From Acaryochloris sp. CCMEE 5410 (GTDB lineage: Bacteria; Cyanobacteriota; Cyanobacteriia; Thermosynechococcales; Thermosynechococcaceae), in assembly GCF_000238775.2 (NCBI RefSeq), contig NZ_AFEJ02000001.1, positions 4,154,001-4,218,000 on the forward strand: a DNA stretch of 64,000 nucleotides, given 5' to 3'. Position 1 is the first letter of the stretch, and each line of letters starts with the position of its first letter. The position numbers and the translations under genes were made by a program. Below are positions 36,570 through 46,169 of this stretch, in pieces. The notes beneath the pieces are model-generated. The model saw only the letters and a program-made list of their open reading frames with translations, ran no database searches and was not told the origin of the DNA.

Positions 36570-37361
36570 ATGGGTGTTGGAATTATTCTGGTGTGTGCTC
36601 TCTTCCTGCTGGTGATCTGGTTGGCCTTTCAGCCCAAGCAGGGCGAAACCGCAGCGAACTCCCCAGACCAGGACGACCCACCCTATATTCCCCCTCCGCC
36701 AAAGACCGGGAATTTCTCAGATGATTTTTCCAAGTTGCCCCCGGACTCACCAAATTTAGATAATCTATCTGATTCCCTAGAAGATCAGCCCCACCTAAAC
36801 GATGCTGTCTCACCCCTTATCGCTGATCCGTCTCTTTTAAATCTCGACGGGATAAGCGGCGACGGAGATGATGCCTCTGGGCAAGGTCTCATCGTCATTA
36901 GTGATGATCTTCGACAGCAGGTCCAACAACTCGTGGCGGCAGGACGTGAGATTACCGCAGTTAAAAAGTTACGGCAACAGGGCATGGAGCTGGATGAAGC
37001 TCGACAATATCTGGATGCCTTACCCACCCCTCCTCCTACCGATGTATTGACTCCCTCATCGAGACCGCAAAATTACGAGCAGGTTGAAGCTGAAGTCCGG
37101 CGACGCCTGGCCCAGGACCAAAAAATCCAGGCTATCAAATATGTTCGTGAGCAATGGGGATATGGTCTCAAAGCGGCAAAAGCCTATGTTGAATCCTTAG
37201 AAGGAACGAGCAGCCCATCACAAAATTCAGACGATGTGGATGCAGAGGTTCGGCTACTGCTGTCGCAAAATCGCAAAATCGAAGCCATTAAATTGGTGCG
37301 TCTGCGATGGGGGTACGACCTCAAAGACGCTAAGGACTATGTGGAATCTTTAGGAAAATAG
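36570..37361 (+). CDS. Membrane-anchored protein with L7/L12-C-terminal-like repeats, 263 aa
   Basis: One N-terminal membrane span (GVGIILVCALFLLVIWLAF), an acidic Pro/Asp-rich linker (~30-110), then three related ~37-residue units. The last two read EVRRRLAQDQKIQAIKYVREQWGYGLKAAKAYVESL and EVRLLLSQNRKIEAIKLVRLRWGYDLKDAKDYVESL, in pieces; the first is a divergent form. The pattern KI.AIK.VR...G..LK.AK.YVE strongly resembles the C-terminal domain of ribosomal protein L7/L12, which docks translation GTPases. Known L7/L12-CTD-like repeats also occur in other bacterial membrane proteins. The ATG at 36570 has AAGGG 5 nt upstream. Function unknown. Confidence 0.75.
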   Translation: MGVGIILVCALFLLVIWLAFQPKQGETAANSPDQDDPPYIPPPPKTGNFSDDFSKLPPDSPNLDNLSDSLEDQPHLNDAVSPLIADPSLLNLDGISGDGDDASGQGLIVISDDLRQQVQQLVAAGREITAVKKLRQQGMELDEARQYLDALPTPPPTDVLTPSSRPQNYEQVEAEVRRRLAQDQKIQAIKYVREQWGYGLKAAKAYVESLEGTSSPSQNSDDVDAEVRLLLSQNRKIEAIKLVRLRWGYDLKDAKDYVESLGK

Positions 37362-37382
37362 GTCTGGTTGATCAGCGATCGC

Positions 37383-38051
37383 CTAATCCAAAATTAATTC
37401 CCGTTGAGCAATCTGCTGACTGAGTAGCTCTTTATTCCCTTGAGTCACGACTAGACGGGCATCTCGCAGGGCTTGTGGGTTCGTCTCAATTTTATAGGTC
37501 ACGTTTCCGTTGGTTGCTTCATAGGACAAAGCGTAGTATTCACCTGTGGTCTGGGCGGGTAAGACAATCTTCGACCCGGTCTTCTTCTCAATGCCCACGT
37601 AGCGGTAGTTTCTGTCAGTTTGGCTGGATTGATTCAAACAGATGAAAATCTGATAGTCGGGGGTATTCATACTCTCAAACAGATGATCATTGCCACAAAA
37701 CTGTCGTGGATTCTGGGAGTTCGCGGCAACGGTCGGTGCTGGAGCAACCACACTATCTTCAGGGTCAAGATTGGGTGGAGGCTGACTCGAAGGATTGGCG
37801 ACGGGAGGCAATTGAGTGGGTAAGGGCTGGCTAGGGTTCGCTGCTGAAGGGAGGTGTGACGGGCTGGTGGTAGGAGCGGGCGGCTTCCCGTCTAGTTCTG
37901 AGAGTCCAGGAGGTGCAGGAGTTGGGCTGCCTTGGCTCACAGATTCATTCGGTGTTTCCGGGGGTGGATCGCTCTCTTCTGCTGGTTGAGTACAGGCAGT
38001 GGTCAGTCCCAAGCTAATGATATAAACCCAAGACAGTAAAAACTTGTTCAT
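37383..38051 (-). CDS. Putative lipoprotein, 222 aa
   Basis: Lipoprotein signal with lipobox LTTAC (Cys20). Residues ~25-115 are a Pro/Ser-rich linker. The C-terminal domain (~120-222: QFCGNDHLFESMNTPDYQIFICLNQS and the following beta strands) has two Cys that could pair. I do not recognise a named family. It converges with the L7/L12-like gene, 21 bp apart, and is probably in the outer or plasma membrane. Confidence 0.7.
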   Translation of the reverse strand: MNKFLLSWVYIISLGLTTACTQPAEESDPPPETPNESVSQGSPTPAPPGLSELDGKPPAPTTSPSHLPSAANPSQPLPTQLPPVANPSSQPPPNLDPEDSVVAPAPTVAANSQNPRQFCGNDHLFESMNTPDYQIFICLNQSSQTDRNYRYVGIEKKTGSKIVLPAQTTGEYYALSYEATNGNVTYKIETNPQALRDARLVVTQGNKELLSQQIAQRELILD

Positions 38052-38598
38052 ACTAAATCTAGTTCGAAACCTATCTCTAACCTAACCTACGAAAAATGGG
38101 AAAAGACGTGCTCAATATTAAATTAAATTCGGTGCATGTACTATTAATTTCTCGTAGATATAAATTCGAAAAATATTAGGCGGTAGTATGCCTCTCTCCA
38201 TTAATCCTTAACTGTTGGATGACGCTAGCCCAGTTAATCTTCTAGTGAAGCATAATCTCAATATCTGGGTGGAGAAGATTTAACTTGCTAATGATCAAGT
38301 TAAAGAGTGAAAATACTATTTTTATGTAGTCTGCAGCGATTATTGAATATCAGAAAAACGCTGTTGACTACAGCGATGAATGCCTTTAAGGACAACACGA
38401 TAGTGCCGATATCCTTGGTAATGTTTGGGTGTAATAAATTAGACAGAATGTTTGATTTTTGTCTGGGAAAACCTTGATAAGATGGAATTTAGTACCGAAT
38501 AAATTTGAAATGTAGTTACCGCAAACAAATTTCTTTTGAATCTCGTAGCTCGCTTGAATTGATGACTGAAATGTGACCTAATCTGAGGCAATGTTGGT
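38052..38598. other. Intergenic region, original upstream region of the DUF4157 gene
   Basis: 547 bp with no supported gene. It ends in tgaggcaatgttggt just before the 9-bp duplication, so the right part is the former promoter and ribosome-binding region (GAGG) of the DUF4157 gene, now separated from it by the IS4 copy. Confidence 0.6.
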
Positions 38599-38607
38599 TA
38601 TGCGTAC

Positions 38608-39917
38608 CTGACTGCCTGACAGAAGTATCTCAAAGCCTTTATTTTCATAGTCTTTGAGAAAAGAGTGGAGCGACATGTGAAGCTAGATTTAAGCACAAAT
38701 CAGCGTTACTCAAATGTCAGGCTCCACCCAAATTTATCGTCAACTGTTCTCCTTTTTACGTCAACACAGCCATTATCGAGATTTGCGTCATCTCATGACC
38801 CTGGGATGGATGGTGAGCGCCTTAATCTGCAGTGAACGATTATGCTTATCTGCTTGGGAATCCTATGTCCCCTGCCGAGCAAAAAAAGCCCAAAGTGTCG
38901 AGCGTCGCTGGCAACGCTTTCTGTGCAATCCGCTCATTGATGTCCACAAACTGTATGTCCCTTTGGTCCTTCTAGCGCTTAAGAACTGGCGAACCCATCG
39001 CCTTTACCTAGCGATGGATACCACGGTTTTATGGAATGAATACTGCATGATTCATGTATCCGTTGTCTGCTGTGGCAGAGCAGTACCGTTGTTATGGAAA
39101 GTATTAGAGCACAAGAGTGCGGCGGTTGCTTTTGAGGAATATCAACCGCTATTGCGTCAGGCCCGTTGGTTATTACGGCAGCATCCAGATGTCATGTTGT
39201 TAGCAGATCGTGGGTTCGCGAACCATCAACTGATGAGCTGGTTACAGCAGAGCCGTTGGCATTACTGTCTGCGTATCCCATGTGATGTCCTTCTCCATGG
39301 CCCCCGTCAATGTCCAAGAGAAGTCCGTAGGTTATGGCCATCCAAAGGAGAAGCTCTCCTCTACCGTAATGTCGGGCTTTGGGATGATGGCCTCTATCGG
39401 TGCAATTTGGTACTGGCGAATATCCGAGGCGTAAAAGAACCATGGGCAGTGATTACAGATGAATCACCCTCGTTACAAACCTTGTGGCAATACGCCTTGA
39501 GGTTTCGGGTGGAAGAATTATTCCTCGATAGTAAATCTGGTGTGTTTGAGCTTGAAGAGTCGAAAATTCGCTGTGCTGATGCTCTGGAGAGGCTGTACCT
39601 GATTGCTGCTGTGGCACTGCTATACAGCACGGCTCAGGGGATGGCTGTTCATATTAAAGGGCTACGCCAACAGGTTGATCCCCATTGGCACAGAGGCATT
39701 AGCTATCTCAAGATTGGATTGCGGTGGCTCAAGGGGTGGTCCATAAAGGACGGGAGTTGTTGATGCCAGTCCCCTTATTCACCAAGGATCCGCAACCGTG
39801 TTTTGCCTCTAAAAAGCTCAAAAGAAACACTACAACAAAATCTGGTTCTCTCGTATCCGCTCTCTACAGTGCAAAGCTTTATGAGCTATGGAATACAAAG
39901 ATCTGTCAGGCAGTCAG
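38608..39917 (+). mobile_element. IS4-family insertion sequence, copy C (1310 bp)
   Basis: Terminal repeats as in copy B. The perfect 9-bp duplication tatgcgtac lies at 38599-38607 and 39918-39926. The duplication contains the start codon of the DUF4157 gene, so both sides keep an ATG. Confidence 0.95.
38714..39763 (+). pseudogene. IS4-family transposase of copy C, long but C-terminally frameshifted, 349 codons
   Basis: The longest of the three copies. With seven A at codon 56-58 and four G at the second run, the frame stays open through all catalytic blocks: Asp102 (AMDTTVLWN), Asp165 (LADRGFAN), and Tyr260, Arg263, Glu267, Lys274 forming the Y-(2)-R-(3)-E-(6)-K signature. A four-G run (five in copy B) near 39733 shifts the end to KGWSIKDGSC, replacing about 50 C-terminal residues seen in copy B. 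It may be partly active; the family often needs this C-terminal helix. Confidence 0.85.
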
Positions 39918-39918
39918 T

Positions 39919-41916
39919 ATGCGTACTTATGCTTCTCGCTCAAAAAAGCCCACGGCGCAAGCACTGCCCAAACCTAAGCCGGGCTTAAAACCTCTATCGA
40001 TTGAGGGATCTCTTATACAAGCAAAGTCGAATGAGGAGGGGTTGGCTGAATGGGAAGCACAGCGACAAAAATGGGCACGACTAGGATCCCCTTGGATGGA
40101 CAAGGTTCCTGATCCATCTAAGGAGTTGGCCCAACCTTGGATTCAGCGAAAGCAGGGACTTGGACAGTTAAGTGGGCAGTATACACCGACACCACAGCAG
40201 GGCATGCTGCAGCCAATGGACGCCACTCAACTTCAACCCGACAATTTCCATAGAGAAAACCACACAGGGATGCCGGATCCATTGAAGTCAGGTTTGGAAC
40301 AACTTTCGGGATTTGATTTATCGAATGTGCGGGTCCATCGGAGTTCTGCTAAACCAGCGCAGCTGAATGCTCTTGCCTATGCACAAGGTCAGGATATTCA
40401 TCTAGGGCCCGGGGAAGAGCAGCATTTACCCCATGAAGGATGGCATGTTGTGCAGCAGATGCAAGGGCGTGTTAAGCCTACGCTACAAGCCCAGGGAGTA
40501 TCAATTAATGAAGATGATGCATTAGAGCACGAAGCTGATGTAATGGGTGCCAAAGCTTTAGCGATGAAAGGCTGTGATCAAATCACAACTCGCTCACTGT
40601 CTACGACAGTGGGTGGGTTGCAGCGAAAAGAGAACACTATATTCCCTTTCCTTGCATCAGATCAGCTCTTCAAAGCAGGCTTCTCATCCAACGTCATCCA
40701 GTGTGATCGCGACACCCTCGCAGTTGTTTTGCCCACTGTAGCGAAAAAGATCTATAAGAACGCCCTCAAGGGTGACCCTCCGTTCAAGCCACAGAAAGGT
40801 AATTATGGCCGTGTGTCATGGTTTAAGGGGGAAGGAAACCCATGGATTGGTGGTGCTACGGGTGGTGGCAACGCTAGCAATACTAACGTAGTTGTCAATG
40901 TGACAATCGAAGGGGCAGTTCCACGCAAGCCAAACGATTACTTTGAGAGAACCATATCTGAATTGGAACAACAGTACGAGCTGAGCCGGGCAAGGAATGA
41001 GCACCAAGGGGTACTTTGGAGATTGTTAGGGCAATCCCTGGAAGCTGACCCCGTTGCCGAGGTTCCAATTCCCTACGATAAATACCTCAACTCCAAAGAA
41101 GATGGAACATTTATTACTGTAGGGGCAAGTGGCAGAGATAAGATTCGCCTGCCCGCTGATGGGGTTGAAAGGCTGCGAGTGGCAATTAGGGAAGACGACA
41201 AGAATGCTCCAGATGAACTGGCCCAAGAAGTTGAAGAGAAAGGCAAGCAGAAAGCAGAGTTCATAATTAAGGTTCTCGGGGAAGACACGAATAGGTATTT
41301 CCAGGTACAACAACTGCACAAAGAACTTGATAGGGTTGCCAACGAAATTTGGTGTGGTTTAGGTCTGGGCGACCGTGCTGGGGTATTTGGTGATTGGAGC
41401 GAAGGTATTGTTCGAGTGAGTGGCCCAGCTGGTCGAGTACGTCGTTTGCGAAAAGATCTTTGGAGAATAGCCAAGGATGCTAGAATCTCGCCAGAAGAGT
41501 TTGTGGTGAATGATAAGGGGCTCTCGAACAATCAGAAGAGATCATACACTGACGCTTACGAGCCAACAGAAGATTTAAGTGATCGTATAAAAGGATCAGT
41601 ACTGCGCTCTCAAATCGCAGATTTCATGAAAGAACTAGTGACAGGAGAAAAGACCCTTGATAAAGCTGATTTTTTGGATCCTCCTGTACAAACGAAGATA
41701 AAAAATCATTTGGAGGCATTTGAGAATAATAAGAAGGAAACCAGGTGGGAGTGGAAAGAGACTAAGTCTGGAAAGCAGGCGAGTTGTTATTGGCGCGGTG
41801 AGATCTTGGAGATCCAGGCGCTAGCCGAAAACAAGGAAGTCAGCAAGAAAGATCGAGGACGTTATCCCTTGTGGAAAGTTGAACAAAACTACGGTGATGT
41901 GTTACCTAGCCTTTAG
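39919..41916 (+). CDS. DUF4157 (eCIS-core) domain protein, possible toxin, 665 aa
   Basis: Residues ~105-215 form a DUF4157 domain: [39 protein letters not shown] in pieces, then [12 protein letters not shown] with an HExxH motif, and [10 protein letters not shown] as a third-ligand-like block. This domain is often linked to extracellular contractile injection systems, as a leader or protease-like part of cargo. The C-terminal ~400 residues are a separate region ([22 protein letters not shown] ... [18 protein letters not shown]) that I do not recognise; a toxin-type payload is inferred. No injection-system genes are in the window. An IS4 copy sits directly before the ATG. The frame is open upstream to 39724 through the IS end, allowing fused translation. 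Confidence 0.8.
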   Translation: MRTYASRSKKPTAQALPKPKPGLKPLSIEGSLIQAKSNEEGLAEWEAQRQKWARLGSPWMDKVPDPSKELAQPWIQRKQGLGQLSGQYTPTPQQGMLQPMDATQLQPDNFHRENHTGMPDPLKSGLEQLSGFDLSNVRVHRSSAKPAQLNALAYAQGQDIHLGPGEEQHLPHEGWHVVQQMQGRVKPTLQAQGVSINEDDALEHEADVMGAKALAMKGCDQITTRSLSTTVGGLQRKENTIFPFLASDQLFKAGFSSNVIQCDRDTLAVVLPTVAKKIYKNALKGDPPFKPQKGNYGRVSWFKGEGNPWIGGATGGGNASNTNVVVNVTIEGAVPRKPNDYFERTISELEQQYELSRARNEHQGVLWRLLGQSLEADPVAEVPIPYDKYLNSKEDGTFITVGASGRDKIRLPADGVERLRVAIREDDKNAPDELAQEVEEKGKQKAEFIIKVLGEDTNRYFQVQQLHKELDRVANEIWCGLGLGDRAGVFGDWSEGIVRVSGPAGRVRRLRKDLWRIAKDARISPEEFVVNDKGLSNNQKRSYTDAYEPTEDLSDRIKGSVLRSQIADFMKELVTGEKTLDKADFLDPPVQTKIKNHLEAFENNKKETRWEWKETKSGKQASCYWRGEILEIQALAENKEVSKKDRGRYPLWKVEQNYGDVLPSL

Positions 41917-41978
41917 CAGAAGGCTCAAACTAAAGTAACGACACTAACGACACTGAGATTTTTAGTATCCACAACCTA

Positions 41979-43178
41979 GTGGTCCACCACAGTGATTATG
42001 ACAGGATAGGTTGCGGATAGAGCCTGGTCAGTTTTGTTCGCGCATCATCCACTGTAAATAACCAATTAACCGTCGCTTTATCTCGGTTACGCCTTTGTTC
42101 CCATAAGGTGACCTCATGCCGGAGTTTTTCAATATCAGGAATTCGTCGATTTAAGCACTGCCTGGAAAGAGCCGAAAACCAAACTCAACCATATTGAGCC
42201 AACTACCATGTTTTGGTGTGTAGTGAAACTGAATGCGCCTGAGAATCCTCAAAGCTTCATCAGGTTTGACAGTTTTGTAGAGTGCAGCGGGAGTATGGGT
42301 GTTGAGATTGTCTAAGACAACGTGCACTTGTTGAGCATCAGGAAACAGACCATCCACCAGATACTGCATGCACACCCCAAAGTCCTCACTTTTTCGATGC
42401 TCAGTCACCTTCAAATGTCGCCAACTTTTGAGCGGCTGAAAAAAGCCAAATATACTACAAGTGCCCTTCCGCTCATATTCATGGTCGTAGCGTTGAGGAC
42501 GACCGGGCTTCGGTGGACGGGGCACCCGGGTTTCGCCAATCAGTTGGCAAGGCCGTTCATCAAAACAAACAACAGGCTCATCAGGATCGTAGGGGTGGGC
42601 ATACCAATCTAGAACGTTCTCCATCCGCCAAACAAAGTCTGCGCCTACAGTAGAAAACCACCACTGCTTTTTTAGCCAAGGCTTAAGCTGTTTTTTTCGA
42701 GCGTACGTCGCACAGTTTCATCCGATAGGCTTTCGACGACTTTGAGTTCAACCAGCCGTTCTGCCAATAGCTGCATGGTCCACCGGCAATAACTGGTAGG
42801 TGGGTCGCTACAAGCTGTCGCAATGAGCAAGGCCTCTGCTTTGCTATCGAGCTTCTTTTGGCCCCCTGGCCTGGGACGCTCATTGAGGGCAAATTCCACA
42901 CCACCTTCAACAAATTTCTGGCGAGTACGATGCACGGTAGAGATGCCTGCATTGAGCATTTGAGTAATGGTGTCGTCTTTGTGTCCCTCATCTGCCAACA
43001 TCAAAATCTAGGCTCGTTTCATTTTTCGCGCTGACAAGGTTCCACGTCGGGTGAGTTGCATCAGCTCACTGCGTTCTTCAGGTGTTAGCGTCACAATATA
43101 TTTGTCAGGCATGATTAGTAGGCTAAAAACAGCTAGATGGTTTCTAGCTTACCTATCTAATTCAGTGTGGTCGAGCAC
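41979..43178 (-). mobile_element. IS630-family insertion sequence, decayed (1200 bp)
   Basis: Ends gtggtccaccacagtga and, from the other side, gtgctcgaccacactga form imperfect inverted repeats, flanked by TA dinucleotides (41977-41978 and 43179-43180), the usual IS630 target. Confidence 0.82.
41996..43112 (-). pseudogene. IS630-family transposase pseudogene
   Basis: Read from 43112: MPDKYIVTLTPEERSELMQL, then TAG after KMKRA (probably from CAG), then ILMLADEGHKDDTITQML with the HTH part. A run of seven A (eight expected) near 42700 shifts the frame. The catalytic part follows: CFDERPCQL, VLDNLNTHTP and YTPKHGSWLNMVE, a typical IS630 DDE set. A further shift after VEFGF changes the last ~65 codons. 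At least three lesions make it inactive. Confidence 0.88.
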
Positions 43179-43420
43179 TAATCAAACAACAAGAGATTTT
43201 GTCTAGTTGCGATATGTGACTATCTCTAACCTACCTCTAACAATCCAGTCAAAAAGAGCCATAGTTAAGTAGAGTTGGCTTAATTAAAGATTAACTAAGT
43301 TTCATTTTGTGAACTAACTTGAAAACCTTTTCCTGTATAGGTTTCGATCGAATTTTTCTTGCGAAATCTACAACAGCTTTTCAAGTTTTACCTACTTACC
43401 CGATAATGTTTGAGGTTGTT

Positions 43421-44470
43421 ATGGATAGTCTGACAGGCGAGGTAAAGCACGTGACCAATTTAGCCAATCCACTGCAAACATCAAACCAGCCGATTCCCGT
43501 TGGTGTGTTAGGGTTTGGCGGACTTGGACAAGCCGCAGCTAGAGTTTTAGCTCCCAAACAGCAAATGAAGCTGGTCGCCGCTGCAGACCAAAAAGGCTTT
43601 GCCCTCAACCCCGAAGGATTGGATTTGCAACGTGCGATCGCAACCTACAAAACTCAAGGCTCTCTCGGTTACCTCGACCCAGGCGGCACCCTCAGCACCC
43701 AAAGCATTGCTGATCTGATTCAGCAGAGCCAAAACGTTGCCGGTTTTTTCCTGGCGTTGCCTAACCTGCCCAATACCTTTATGGCTTCCGTCGCCAAGCA
43801 GTTCATCGATCTTGGCTGGAAAGGCGTTTTAATTGATGCCATCAAACGAACCAGCGCGGTTGAGCAGCTTGTGGACCTCCGTTCTGAACTCGCAGAAGCA
43901 GGTATTACCTATGTCACAGGCTGTGGTGCCACCCCCGGTTTACTGACGGCGGCTGCTGCCTTAGCGGCCCAAAGCTACGCCGAAATTCATCAAGTCAAAA
44001 TTACCTTTGGGGTCGGTATTGCTAACTGGGAAGCCTACCGGGCCACCATCCGCGAAGACATTGCCCATTTACCGGGCTACACCGTCGAAACAGCCAAAGC
44101 CATGACTGATGCTGAGGTAGAAGCCTTATTAGACACAACCAACGGCATCCTGAGTCTGGAAGATATGGAACATGCCGATGACATTATTTTAGAAATGGCC
44201 GGGATTTGTGGTCGAGATCGCGTTACCGTTGGCGGGGTTGTTGATACCCGTAATCCCAAAAAACCCCTTAGCACCAACGTACAGCTCACGGGTCGGACCT
44301 TTGAAGGTAAAATCTCGACCCATACCTTCACATTAGGGGATGAAACGAGCATGGCCGCCAATGTTTGTGGGCCTGCCTTTGGTTACCTCAAAGCAGGCAT
44401 TGCCCTCCATCAACAAGGGCTTTGTGGACTCCTGACTTCTGCTCAGGTCATGCCCCATTTTGTGTCTTAA
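43421..44470 (+). CDS. bioU: Saccharopine-dehydrogenase-like oxidoreductase, probable BioU, 349 aa
   Basis: BioU is the cyanobacterial single-turnover enzyme that makes the diaminononanoate intermediate of biotin synthesis using its own lysine as amino donor, in place of BioA. Seen: an N-terminal Rossmann motif [17 protein letters not shown], then [15 protein letters not shown], whose Lys142 aligns in position with the reported sacrificial lysine (Lys124 in the Synechocystis protein, allowing for a longer N-terminus here), and [18 protein letters not shown]. The start at 43421 has GAGG upstream; the frame is open to 43319. No other bio genes are adjacent. The oxidoreductase family is clear; the BioU identity is a knowledge-based call. 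Confidence 0.65.
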   Translation: MDSLTGEVKHVTNLANPLQTSNQPIPVGVLGFGGLGQAAARVLAPKQQMKLVAAADQKGFALNPEGLDLQRAIATYKTQGSLGYLDPGGTLSTQSIADLIQQSQNVAGFFLALPNLPNTFMASVAKQFIDLGWKGVLIDAIKRTSAVEQLVDLRSELAEAGITYVTGCGATPGLLTAAAALAAQSYAEIHQVKITFGVGIANWEAYRATIREDIAHLPGYTVETAKAMTDAEVEALLDTTNGILSLEDMEHADDIILEMAGICGRDRVTVGGVVDTRNPKKPLSTNVQLTGRTFEGKISTHTFTLGDETSMAANVCGPAFGYLKAGIALHQQGLCGLLTSAQVMPHFVS

Positions 44471-45072
44471 CGGGCTTCTACAAAATTCATCCTTGTCTGA
44501 GAACTTTGCCCTAAGCCGGATAGGTTGTGGCTTTACTTTCTTAAGGGAACAGATGGTGAAGGATGCCCTAGAGGTGATCGCGAAAAGGTCACCACATTCT
44601 AGGTCAGCCATAGCTTTCTGATGGGGGTCTATTCACGATCAAAAATATTCTCAAAACGTTTTGTAGGCTACTTTTTAGAACTCTCTGAGCAACCATGATT
44701 TGCTGTGGCTATGGCCCATCATGAACACCGATGAGCAATGGATGCAATGCTCAGGATCAAACCCCTTTGGCTAATAGGTTGTAGCGACTCACTCCCTCGT
44801 ATTCTGAATTACTTGCGTGCTATAGAAAATCACTTCTAGAAATATTGTCAAAATCTATAGATGTGTTTACAAATACCGTTTTGATATTCAGAATATGTTA
44901 GCGAGGATTGGTTTATTGATAACCATTCGGAATTGTTGATGCTCTTTCTTATCTCTCACCCGAGATTCACTAACCTTTGCTCATAAAACAAATACGTGAA
45001 CCTGAAAAGAGTTGCCGAGCCGAGGGGGGTATGAAGTTTATGTTCCTCATGTTTTGAAGATGGAGTTCATCT
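44471..45072. other. Intergenic region upstream of the aquaporin gene
   Basis: 602 bp, with no supported gene, tRNA-like fold or repeat. The right end carries the ribosome-binding site GGAG of the aquaporin gene. Confidence 0.5.
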
Positions 45073-45870
45073 ATGTCGATTACAAAAAAAGGTTTTGCTG
45101 AATTTTTCGGCACGTTTTGGCTGACCTTTGGAGGCTGTGGTAGTGCTGTATTCGCTGCTGTCTTTACGGCAGGTGTAGAAATCGGTGAGGCCAAGTCTGC
45201 CTTTACTTTTCCCGCAGGTATTGGTTTTACAGGCGTTTCTCTCGCCTTCGGTTTGACCGTTCTGACCATGGCCTATGCCGTGGGTCATATTTCTGGTGGA
45301 CATTTCAACCCAGCCGTCTCCTTTGGACTTTGGGCTGGCAAGCGATTCCCTGGATCTGAGCTATTGCCTTACATCGTTGCTCAAGTGGTGGGTGCGATTG
45401 CTGCGGCGGGTCTTTTGTATCTGATCGCTAGTGGTGCGGGTCCGATTGATGTTTCGGGTGGTAACCCACTTGCGACCAATGGATTCGGTGCTCACTCACC
45501 TGGTGGCTACAATCTGGTTGCTTGTTTGATCGCAGAAGTCTTGCTCACCATGATGTTCCTCTTGATCATCTTGGGTGCCACAGACAACCGTGCCCCTCAA
45601 GGGTTCGCTCCTGTTGCCATTGGTTTAGGTCTGACTCTCATTCACTTGATCAGTATTCCGATTACCAATACCTCCGTAAATCCTGCTCGTAGTACTGGCC
45701 CCGCATTGATTGTCGGTTTGGCAGGCAATATGGAGTTGTTTGCTCAGGTATGGCTATTCTGGGTTGCGCCAATTGCAGGTGCGATCGCAGCTGGTTTCAT
45801 CTACAATGCCCTATTTGAAGAAGATACAACTTCTACCTCGGCACCTGAACGGAGTTTTGCAGAGCGATAA
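45073..45870 (+). CDS. aqpZ: Aquaporin Z, 265 aa
   Basis: Plasma-membrane water channel. Six membrane spans are visible, with both Asn-Pro-Ala loops: HFNPAVS (NPA 79-81) and SVNPARS (203-205). The selectivity-filter residues Phe59, His191, Thr200 and Arg206 occupy the same relative positions as Phe43, His174, Thr183 and Arg189 of E. coli AqpZ, pointing to a water-specific pore rather than a glycerol channel. An Ala/Gly-rich insert around residues 33-45 makes it slightly longer than the E. coli protein. GGAG is about 8 nt before the ATG. Confidence 0.95.
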   Translation: MSITKKGFAEFFGTFWLTFGGCGSAVFAAVFTAGVEIGEAKSAFTFPAGIGFTGVSLAFGLTVLTMAYAVGHISGGHFNPAVSFGLWAGKRFPGSELLPYIVAQVVGAIAAAGLLYLIASGAGPIDVSGGNPLATNGFGAHSPGGYNLVACLIAEVLLTMMFLLIILGATDNRAPQGFAPVAIGLGLTLIHLISIPITNTSVNPARSTGPALIVGLAGNMELFAQVWLFWVAPIAGAIAAGFIYNALFEEDTTSTSAPERSFAER

Positions 45871-45933
45871 TGAGAAAGAACATATATTGTTCCAATTTTC
45901 TCAACCGTTTCGCTGACTTGTAAAAAACGATCA

Positions 45934-46164
45934 ATGTCTTTTTTGCGAGGCTATCTCGCGGCTCTAATAGATCCCACCTATCGGACTAATGCTTTGAAAG
46001 TGGCGGCCATAGTGGGGTCTATTTTATTGGCGATTAATCATGGCGCGGCCCTAACCCAAAACAAAATGACCCGCGCACGCTGGATCTCAGCAGTCCTCAC
46101 CTATTGCGTCCCTTATATGGTGAGTGTTCATGGACAGTACGTCAGTCGCACTAAAAAACTGTAG
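45934..46164 (+). CDS. nrtS: NrtS-type nitrate/nitrite transporter, 76 aa
   Basis: A very small membrane protein of the NrtS family, which allows nitrate and nitrite uptake in some cyanobacteria. Family blocks seen: YLAALIDPTYRTNALKVAAIVGSILLAINHGAAL and MTRARWISAVLTYCVPYMVSVHGQY, giving two membrane spans. Length is typical. It follows aqpZ in the same direction and converges with rsmI, with five bases between stop codons. No other nitrate genes are adjacent. Confidence 0.85.
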   Translation: MSFLRGYLAALIDPTYRTNALKVAAIVGSILLAINHGAALTQNKMTRARWISAVLTYCVPYMVSVHGQYVSRTKKL

Positions 46165-46169
46165 TGGCG

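Noticed and set aside
13253-39917. Composite transposon formed by the two direct IS4 copies around the unknown cluster
   Set aside because: Each copy has its own perfect 9-bp duplication on both sides (ggcgcatcc and tatgcgtac), which shows independent insertions rather than one joint transposition.
39724-39918. Start of the DUF4157 protein at 39724, giving a 730-residue product
   Set aside because: The first 65 codons are the IS4 right end read in a shifted frame; the native gene starts at 39919 inside the duplication. Kept only as a possible fused translation.
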